A DNA stretch of 10,123 nt from Kocuria sp. (GTDB lineage: Bacteria; Actinomycetota; Actinomycetes; Actinomycetales; Micrococcaceae). The notes beneath the pieces were generated by a model. The model was not told the DNA's origin. It saw only the letters and a list, made by a program, of their open reading frames with translations, and made no database searches. The translations under genes and the position numbers were made by a program. Of this stretch, positions 5,393-10,123 are shown piece by piece (within the stretch, counting starts at the first letter, position 1; each line of letters starts with the position of its first letter). The DNA lies in contig JAKDJD010000065.1 in NCBI GenBank assembly GCA_030454085.1, forward strand, positions 1-10,123, read 5' to 3'.

Positions 5393-5410
5393 AATCGGGC
5401 AACCGCCACC
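5393..5410. repeat. Further copy of the GGGCAACCGCCACC element
   Basis: AATCGGGCAACCGCCACC matches the right arm at 5318-5335 with one difference and the copy ending at 26 almost exactly. It is in the same orientation as both. Confidence 0.75.
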
Positions 5411-5639
5411 CAACACGGGAAGTTGCCGTGTGACCGAGCGGATCCAATCGCCGTCCGCGCGACCGAGCCTTCGGTTCTGACACCGGGGCGGCCCCTCCTG
5501 TCCGCTCCCGCGCCGGTGCAGGGGGGGGGCGGTTCCTCCCTCGACACACTGCATCGGCACATGCTGAGACGCGTTTTCGGCAGTTCGCCCCGTTATCTTA
5601 GGCTTACTATGTTCTACATCACGAGGCGGAGGAGGCGCA

Positions 5640-6848
5640 GTGGCAGCGCAGAATACGGACGCAACCGGAGAACTCAAGACAACGGCCGAGGCCGTTGCAC
5701 GTCGGGCGACGGAAGAGGTCTTGGCCCTGAGCCACAGCATCCACGCCGAACCAGAAACCGCATTCGAGGAGATCGAGACCTCCAGGAAAGCGACCGACGT
5801 CCTGAGAAGGCATGGGTTCGAGGTCGAGACCGGCGTGGCCGATATGCAGACGGCCTTCGTCGCCTCCTACGGATCTGGTGATCTGGTGATCGGTGTCTGC
5901 GCCGAGCTCGACGCGCTCCCCGGAGTCGGTCACGCCTGCGGCCACAACATCATCGCCGCCTCCGGAGTGCTTGCGGGGCTGGCCCTTGCCTCCGTCGCTG
6001 ATCGAGCAGGCCTCACGGTCAAAGTCTTCGGAACCCCCGCCGAGGAATTCGGCGGCGGAAAGATCTTCATGCTGCGCGCTGGGGTGTTCGACGGCGTCCA
6101 CGCCGCGATGATGGTTCACCCCGGCGACCAAGAGCATGACACCCACTTCACCCGTTCGGTGGTTGACCTGGAGGTTCGCTACACCGGGCGCCCCGCGCAC
6201 TCGGCCATGGCACCTTACGAAGGGATCAACGCGGGCGACGCGGCAACGATCGCACAAGTCTCCATCGGTCTCCTGCGACAGCACTTGCGACCGGGGGAAC
6301 TCGTGCACGGCATCGTCACCGAGGCCGGCCACGCGCCGAATGTGGTGCCCCACAGCTCGTCACTTCTCTACGACGCCCGCGCCGATACCATCGCCGATCT
6401 CGAGGGACCGGGCGGAGTCAAGGAAAGACTGATCCGTTGCTTCGAGGCGGGCGCCGTGGCGACAGGGTGCGACGTCGAGATCAAGGACGACTGGCCCGCT
6501 TTCTCGGAATTCCGCAACGACGAGCCCATGGTCGCCGCCTACCGGCGCAACGCCGAGGCGCTGGGCCGAACCTTCTCCGACGTGCCGGCCGAACAACGTC
6601 AACGGCAGGCAGGATCGACCGACATGGCGAACGTGTCTCTGGAAATTCCTGCGATCCATCCAAGCATTTTCGTGGACGGACAGGGGTCGACCCCGCACCA
6701 GCCCGAATTCGCCCAGTATTGCGTGGGGCCGGACGCCGATCGCGCCGTGACCGATGGGGGCATCGCCCTCTGCTGGACAGCGATCGACATGGCTACCGAC
6801 GCCGACCAGCGGGAACGCCTGATGGCCCCGAGAAAGGCTGAAGCATGA
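5640..6848 (+). CDS. M20D-family metal-dependent amidohydrolase/peptidase
   Basis: This 402-residue enzyme belongs to the M20 metallopeptidase family, closest in style to p-aminobenzoyl-glutamate hydrolase/PM20D2-like and amino-acid amidohydrolases. Motifs in order: AELDALP at 88-94, GHACGHN at 97-103 (Cys100, His102 as metal ligands), TPAEEFGGGK at 132-141 (catalytic Glu135, metal ligand Glu136), MMVHPG at 157-162 (His160), STDMANVS at 326-333 and STPHQPEF at 350-357 (His353). It should hydrolyse an amide or peptide bond of a small substrate in the cytoplasm. The dimerisation insert lies at about 170-290. The first 15 residues are hydrophilic and not conserved. GTG at 5640 is set by GGAGGAGG at 5628-5635. 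It overlaps the next gene by an ATGA, so enzyme and transporter are made together. The exact substrate cannot be read. Confidence 0.92.
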   Translation: MAAQNTDATGELKTTAEAVARRATEEVLALSHSIHAEPETAFEEIETSRKATDVLRRHGFEVETGVADMQTAFVASYGSGDLVIGVCAELDALPGVGHACGHNIIAASGVLAGLALASVADRAGLTVKVFGTPAEEFGGGKIFMLRAGVFDGVHAAMMVHPGDQEHDTHFTRSVVDLEVRYTGRPAHSAMAPYEGINAGDAATIAQVSIGLLRQHLRPGELVHGIVTEAGHAPNVVPHSSSLLYDARADTIADLEGPGGVKERLIRCFEAGAVATGCDVEIKDDWPAFSEFRNDEPMVAAYRRNAEALGRTFSDVPAEQRQRQAGSTDMANVSLEIPAIHPSIFVDGQGSTPHQPEFAQYCVGPDADRAVTDGGIALCWTAIDMATDADQRERLMAPRKAEA

Positions 6849-7162
6849 GCACCGCCGCACCGAGCGCGCCGAACGGGCGGAGAAAGGCATCCACGGCACG
6901 CAGGACCTTGTGGTGGGTCGTGTGCCTGGCCCCTCTTGTGTGCGCCTTCGTCCTGCAGTGGCTCCCGATCTTCAACGGGCCACACCTTTTCTTGGGCATT
7001 CCGACGATCATGTGGTGGACCTGTGTCCCGGGAAGCCTGATGGTCAGCCTCGTCCTGGCGATCGTTGAATTCACCCGCACCGACGCCGACCACGAGGAAC
7101 GCCTCGACCGCGAGGCGATCGCCCTCGGCGAGGGACGGAAGAGTCAGGGGAATGCCTCATGA
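6845..7162 (+). CDS. DUF3311-type small membrane protein, SSS transporter partner
   Basis: This 105-residue protein has two membrane segments, about residues 21-41 and 51-73, with basic and acidic flanks. The second half carries the pattern FLGIPTIMWWTCVPG, typical of DUF3311 proteins, which are regularly encoded just before a sodium:solute symporter. It may act as a small accessory subunit of that transporter, but this is not demonstrated for the family as far as I know. It overlaps the stop of the upstream hydrolase by ATGA and its own stop overlaps the symporter start in the same way. Translational coupling would keep the three products in step. A GAAAGG at 6833-6838 may serve as ribosome binding site. 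Confidence 0.85.
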   Translation: MSTAAPSAPNGRRKASTARRTLWWVVCLAPLVCAFVLQWLPIFNGPHLFLGIPTIMWWTCVPGSLMVSLVLAIVEFTRTDADHEERLDREAIALGEGRKSQGNAS

Positions 7163-8619
7163 GCGTTATCGCATGGGTCGCTCTGGGTGGCATCGTCGTC
7201 ATCGGTCTGCTCGGGTTCCTCGGCAGGCGCAAGCCGGACCTGGACCTGGCCGAGTGGACCGTGGGTGGTCACAAATTCGGCGTCGCCACCACGTGGCTCC
7301 TCCAGGCCGGGGAGGTCTTCACGACCTTCACGTTCCTCGGAACCGCGGGGTTGGTCGTTTCCGGCGGGGCGGCGTCGTTCTACTCGATGCCCTACGTTCC
7401 CCTCGGCTATCTGGCTCTCTACTTCTTGGCGCCCAGGATCTGGCGGATCGCACGCGCTCGCGGCCATCTGACGCAGGCGGATTTCCTGGAGGACGCGTAT
7501 TCCTCCCGCGCGGTCGGGATGCTGGTTGCGCTGGCCGGCGTCGTCTTCCTGCTGCCCTATCTGCAGCTCCAGATCACGGGGCTGGGGCTGATCGTTCAGG
7601 TGGTCACGGGGAACCATTCGATGGGGGCGTGGTCGATGGTGATCGCGTTCGTCCTCGTGGTCGCTTTCGTCCTCTGGGCCGGGCTTCGAGGGGTCGCGAC
7701 GACGGCGTACTTCAAGGACGTGCTGATGATCGTGATGCTGTTCGTCATCTGCATCTCGGTGCCCATCCACTACACGGGCGGATTCACCAGTGCCTTCGAG
7801 GTGATCCGGGAGAAGATGCCCGAGATGCTCTCGGTCCATGGCACAGCGGAGTACGGGATCCCGTGGTACCTGTCCAACATGGCCATCAGCGCCATCGGGG
7901 TTGCCTTCGCGACGATGCCTCACAACTGGCCGCCGATCATGTCCGCCCGCAACTCCACGGTTCTTCGCCGCAACTACCTGTGGTTGCCGTTCTACAACAC
8001 CTTGATCGTGATGCCGCTGGTCGTGGGCTATGTGGCCCTGGTGGTGTTGGGGAGCGGAGCCGACCCGGACAGCGCTCTCCTGGACCTGGCCTCCGGTGTG
8101 TTGCCCGACTGGCTCATGGGTGTTGCCGCGGTGGCCGGCATCGCGACGGCGATGGTGCCTTCGGCGTCGTTGCTCATCGCCATCAGTACCCTGGTCTCCC
8201 GAAACCTGGCGCGTGCCCGATCCGAGAAAGCCCAGTTCACGGTCACTCAGGTCACCGTGGTGGTGGCGACCGGGCTGGCACTGTTCCTGTCGATCGCCAT
8301 GCCGGACCTGTTGGCGAACCTCCTGCTGCTGACCTTTTCCGGCCTGGACCAGCTGGCACCGGCGATCGCCGCGGCTCTGCTGTTCCGCAGGCGGGTCGGC
8401 GCGTCGTCGATTCTCGCTGGGGCCCTCGTGGGAATGGCGATCGTGATCGGGTACACCTTCTGGTGGACGCTCCCGTGGGCGATCAGCGAAGGGATCATCG
8501 GACTGGCCGTGAACATCGTGGTGGTCGTGATCATGGAGGTTCTCCGCCGGTCGATGTCCGGTCGGCCTGCGGCGGAGTGGCCTGTTGCGGAGAGTTCCAT
8601 GGCGGGCTCAGGCCGGTAG
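7159..8619 (+). CDS. Sodium:solute symporter (SSS) family transporter
   Basis: This 486-residue integral membrane protein has 12-13 hydrophobic segments over residues 1-465 and a short hydrophilic tail. The SSS pattern is clear: EWTVGG at 32-37, a long TM2 region rich in Gly and Ser, and LTQADFLEDAYSSR at 104-117. The later PALLF-like stretch with FSGLDQLAPAIAAALLFRRR is also typical. It should couple Na+ entry to uptake of an organic solute. Members paired with DUF3311 include uptake systems for carboxylates, amino acids and related compounds. The co-encoded M20D hydrolase suggests that the imported solute is an N-acyl or amide-linked small molecule split after uptake. The ATG at 7159 overlaps the previous stop; AGGGGA upstream is a fair ribosome binding site. 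A strong hairpin follows 34 bases after the stop. Confidence 0.93.
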   Translation: MSVIAWVALGGIVVIGLLGFLGRRKPDLDLAEWTVGGHKFGVATTWLLQAGEVFTTFTFLGTAGLVVSGGAASFYSMPYVPLGYLALYFLAPRIWRIARARGHLTQADFLEDAYSSRAVGMLVALAGVVFLLPYLQLQITGLGLIVQVVTGNHSMGAWSMVIAFVLVVAFVLWAGLRGVATTAYFKDVLMIVMLFVICISVPIHYTGGFTSAFEVIREKMPEMLSVHGTAEYGIPWYLSNMAISAIGVAFATMPHNWPPIMSARNSTVLRRNYLWLPFYNTLIVMPLVVGYVALVVLGSGADPDSALLDLASGVLPDWLMGVAAVAGIATAMVPSASLLIAISTLVSRNLARARSEKAQFTVTQVTVVVATGLALFLSIAMPDLLANLLLLTFSGLDQLAPAIAAALLFRRRVGASSILAGALVGMAIVIGYTFWWTLPWAISEGIIGLAVNIVVVVIMEVLRRSMSGRPAAEWPVAESSMAGSGR

Positions 8620-8652
8620 AGGGTAGCGCGGCGGGAGCCGGCGGGAGTCGGC

Positions 8653-8709
8653 CGAGGTGGCGGTTTTTGGACTGAACTCGTTGAATTCGGTCCCAAAACA
8701 GCCACCTCG
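8653..8709. repeat. Long palindromic hairpin element (GAGGTGGC arms), possible operon terminator
   Basis: CGAGGTGGC (8653-8661) pairs with GCCACCTCG (8701-8709). Pairing continues inwards through GTTTT/AAAAC, GGAC/GTCC and GAA/TTC with only two mismatches and a G-U, giving about 24 base positions per arm. It sits 34 bases after the symporter stop and shares its arms with 5044-5108. As RNA it would be very stable and could end or protect the operon transcript; it lacks a U-run directly after. Confidence 0.8.
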
Positions 8710-8722
8710 CGATCGGGGTAGT

Positions 8723-8744
8723 GCACGAAACTGTCACCTCGTGC
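8723..8744. repeat. Related short hairpin next to the long palindrome
   Basis: GCACGA (8723-8728) pairs with TCGTGC (8739-8744) around a ten-base loop. On the minus strand the DNA reads GAGGTGACAGTTTCGTGC, similar to the GAGGTGGCAGATTTGTGC arm at 5049-5066. It looks like a neighbouring member of the same repeat family. Confidence 0.6.
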
Positions 8745-8858
8745 GGCGTCGTCGTTTCGGTCTGCCCCGACGTGCCCCGGGGTCTTTCCGCCCCGCATGC
8801 TCCTCGTCTCGTCGGTCCTTCCCAAAAATCCGCTTAAGTTGTCAGTCGCTGTTCCTAC

Positions 8859-8882
8859 GATTCGAATATATATATTCGAATC
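8859..8882. promoter_or_regulatory. Perfect 24-bp AT-rich palindrome, probable operator
   Basis: The 12-base arm GATTCGAATATA is followed directly by its exact reverse complement, with no spacer. Its left part could hold the -10 hexamer (TCGAAT, 8862-8867), 17 bases after TTGTCA at 8839-8844. A bound dimer would block transcription of the small gene at 8899. The TTCGAA ends recall actinobacterial LexA boxes (CGAAC-4-GTTCG), but the spacing here is two bases wider, so another regulator is more likely. Confidence 0.65.
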
Positions 8883-8898
8883 AGAGCTAGGAGGCGCT

Positions 8899-9213
8899 AT
8901 GCCCAATACTCAGGTGATGACGACGACGGCCGGGCAACCCCTGCGCGTGGAGGTGGACGGCCACCACTACAGGGTCGCGGCCGACCCGGTCCGCTGGTAC
9001 GAGCGGCGTGCCTGGTGGACCGAGGTCGACCGTGCCCCGAAGAATCAGTGCCCGTACCTGGTGGATCGGGAGATGTGGCAGGTCCAGGTGACGGTCGATC
9101 TTCCGGCGGGGGCCAGGCGACGTCGGGGTGCTGTGCGGGATCGGGAATTGCGGACGCTTCATCTGGAGCGAGACCGTGCAACAGGGGGATGGGACGTGGT
9201 CGAGAACCTGTAG
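8899..9213 (+). CDS. DUF6504-like small protein, 104 aa
   Basis: This hydrophilic 104-residue protein carries the pattern YRVAADPVRWYERRAWW at 24-40, then DREMWQVQV at 56-64 and a final LERDRATGGWDVVEN at 89-103. These tryptophan-rich blocks resemble DUF6504 proteins, which I recall as often lying near DNA-damage polymerase genes in actinobacteria; no such gene is visible here. There are no membrane segments or catalytic motifs. The ATG at 8899 is chosen over an upstream in-frame start at 8797, because TAGGAGG (8888-8894) precedes it and the earlier start would place the promoter palindrome inside the coding region. The palindrome suggests tight, inducible control. The family call is moderate; the gene itself is secure. 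Confidence 0.7.
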   Translation: MPNTQVMTTTAGQPLRVEVDGHHYRVAADPVRWYERRAWWTEVDRAPKNQCPYLVDREMWQVQVTVDLPAGARRRRGAVRDRELRTLHLERDRATGGWDVVENL

Positions 9214-9216
9214 CCT

Positions 9217-9229
9217 GAAACGAAGTTTC
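9217..9229. promoter_or_regulatory. Small inverted repeat before the FAH-family gene
   Basis: GAAAC and GTTTC flank GAA in the 38-base gap between the two genes. It could be a small operator or a weak hairpin. No promoter hexamers are clear, so the downstream gene may be co-transcribed with the DUF6504-like gene. Confidence 0.3.
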
Positions 9230-9251
9230 CGTCACGTGAGGTGGTTGAGCA

Positions 9252-10123
9252 ATGAAAATGGGGCGCGCATACGTCGAGAGCCTGTTCGAGCAGCAGACCG
9301 GCTTGTACACCTGGGTCGAAGTCTCGGGCAATCGCTACTATCTGCCGGAGGTCGGACCGGCGAGCGTAGTGGACAGCAGCCTCTTCCAGGAGGGGAACGA
9401 CGCCGCGAGGGAGAAGTTCTACTCGAATCTCGGAACCAGCGATTTGCCGCACGTGCGCTCCACGACGGACGTCCTGCCGCTGGAGCCCGGAAAGATTCTC
9501 TGTGTGGGGTTGAATTATCACGATCACGCGGAAGAAGTCGGTGCTGAGCTTCCCCAGTACCCCACCATCTTCACCAAGTACTCGAACTCGCTCGTGGGGC
9601 CGGACGATCCCATTGCCATGCCGGCGGAATCGACCAAGATCGACTATGAGGCCGAGCTCTGCGTGGTGATCGGCAGGTCCGTACGGCGCGCAAACGAGGA
9701 AGAAGCACTGGATGCCATCGCCGGATACACCGTGTTCAACGACATCTCGGTCCGCGACTGGCAAGGGCGCACGAGCGAGTGGTTTCAGGGAAAGAACTGG
9801 GACCACAGCACGCCCCTCGGCCCGCACATCGTTGCCAAGGACCAGGTCGACCCCGTGCAAGGACTCGCCATCGAATGCCTCGTGGACGGCGAGGTCATGC
9901 AGTCCGGGACCACGGCCAACATGATTTTCACTCCGGCCCAGATCGTCTCCTACCTCAGTACATTCATGACCTTGGAGCCCGGCGACGTGATCGCGTGCGG
10001 AACACCCGCCGGCGTGGGAATGTCCAAGAAGCCCCGCCGCTTCTGGCTCAAGGCCGGCCATCGGGTCACGGTTCGCATCGAGGGCATCGGGGAACTGAGC
10101 AACGAATGCGTCCCCGAAGCGGA
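9252..10123 (+). CDS. Fumarylacetoacetate hydrolase (FAH) family protein, 3' end outside window
   Basis: The first 290 codons are present and the frame is still open at the window end. The C-terminal FAH domain begins at about residue 80 with KILCVGLNYHDHAEE (81-95). The metal-binding acidic residues appear in DYEAELCVVIG (131-141; Glu133, Glu135) and VFNDISVRD (161-169; Asp164). Then come KNWD (Lys181), the TANMIFTP block (221-228) and CGTPAGVG (249-256). These are features of 2-hydroxyhepta-2,4-diene-1,7-dioate isomerase, acylpyruvase and fumarylpyruvate hydrolase-type enzymes, which cleave or isomerise keto acids in aromatic degradation using Mg2+ or Mn2+. The N-terminal 75 residues form the usual short leading domain. 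ATG at 9252 follows GAGGTGG by about nine bases. The exact reaction needs the downstream neighbours. Confidence 0.9.
   Translation, partial: MKMGRAYVESLFEQQTGLYTWVEVSGNRYYLPEVGPASVVDSSLFQEGNDAAREKFYSNLGTSDLPHVRSTTDVLPLEPGKILCVGLNYHDHAEEVGAELPQYPTIFTKYSNSLVGPDDPIAMPAESTKIDYEAELCVVIGRSVRRANEEEALDAIAGYTVFNDISVRDWQGRTSEWFQGKNWDHSTPLGPHIVAKDQVDPVQGLAIECLVDGEVMQSGTTANMIFTPAQIVSYLSTFMTLEPGDVIACGTPAGVGMSKKPRRFWLKAGHRVTVRIEGIGELSNECVPEA

Larger units (their letters stand above)
4796..5639. other. 844-bp gene-free, repeat-rich region
   Basis: No open frame here has a ribosome binding site and a coherent protein; those present run through the repeats. The region holds a terC fragment, a GAGGTGGC palindrome, an 8-bp tandem repeat, three copies of the GGCAACCGCCACC element and a run of nine Gs at 5521-5529. 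Positions 4801-4946 keep an open frame continuous with the terC fragment, reading NVFFGPEAQ and QTTESGTQTGNVVGLNND; I cannot assign it, and it has no start signal. A TACTAT at 5605-5610 may be the -10 box of the following operon. Confidence 0.6.

Noticed and set aside
5044..5410. CRISPR array
   Set aside because: Repeats are few, in mixed orientation, unevenly spaced and without equal-length unique spacers or cas genes.
5146..5433. 95-residue frame with repeated SGNRH motifs
   Set aside because: The repeated peptide is simply the translation of the dispersed DNA repeat; no start signal.
7065..8675. 536-residue plus-strand frame over the symporter
   Set aside because: Out-of-frame reading of the SSS gene, with Arg/Gly-rich sequence and no membrane segments.
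8859..8882. Canonical LexA (SOS) box
   Set aside because: The actinobacterial consensus has CGAAC and GTTCG four bases apart; here CGAAT and ATTCG are six apart, so a standard call is not justified.

Overview
The window looks like the chromosome of a GC-rich actinobacterium. Codons strongly favour G/C in the third position, several genes start with GTG, and the protein families (TerC, the DUF3311 plus sodium:solute symporter pair, M20D hydrolase, a fumarylacetoacetate hydrolase-family protein) are common there. A Brevibacterium-like member of the Micrococcales is my guess, not something the sequence proves.

Layout. Positions 1-364 hold two copies of a short dispersed repeat and a small two-helix membrane protein on the minus strand. 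Positions 480-3061 hold a tandem array of a yybP-ykoY-type (manganese-sensing) riboswitch and a terC/alx-like membrane protein gene. There are two complete riboswitch-terC units and a third, truncated riboswitch. The terC copies share a 249-bp stretch of perfect identity inside otherwise diverged genes, which points to gene conversion. The third riboswitch runs directly into the broken 5' end of a transposase gene on the minus strand (3062-3175). A divergent pair follows: an atypical SDR oxidoreductase (minus) and a TetR-family regulator (plus), with two matching palindromic operators between them. Just beyond this pair lies a 43-bp terC fragment (4947-4989), so the pair may sit where most of a third terC gene used to be.

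Positions 4796-5639 carry no convincing gene but are rich in palindromic and dispersed repeats. From 5640 to 8619 there is a three-gene operon with ATGA start/stop overlaps: an M20D amidohydrolase, a DUF3311 small membrane protein and an SSS-family symporter. It most likely imports and hydrolyses an amide-linked small molecule. A long hairpin of the same repeat type follows the operon. A small DUF6504-like protein (8899-9213) is preceded by a perfect 24-bp palindrome overlapping its likely promoter. The window ends inside a fumarylacetoacetate hydrolase-family enzyme (9252 to beyond the end), likely part of an aromatic or keto-acid degradation pathway.

Working logic: the terC units appear to be manganese-responsive metal homeostasis genes. 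In the second leader, the 3' strand of the aptamer can pair either with the aptamer 5' strand or with the Shine-Dalgarno region, which suggests control of translation. The SDR/TetR pair looks like a self-contained, autoregulated module.
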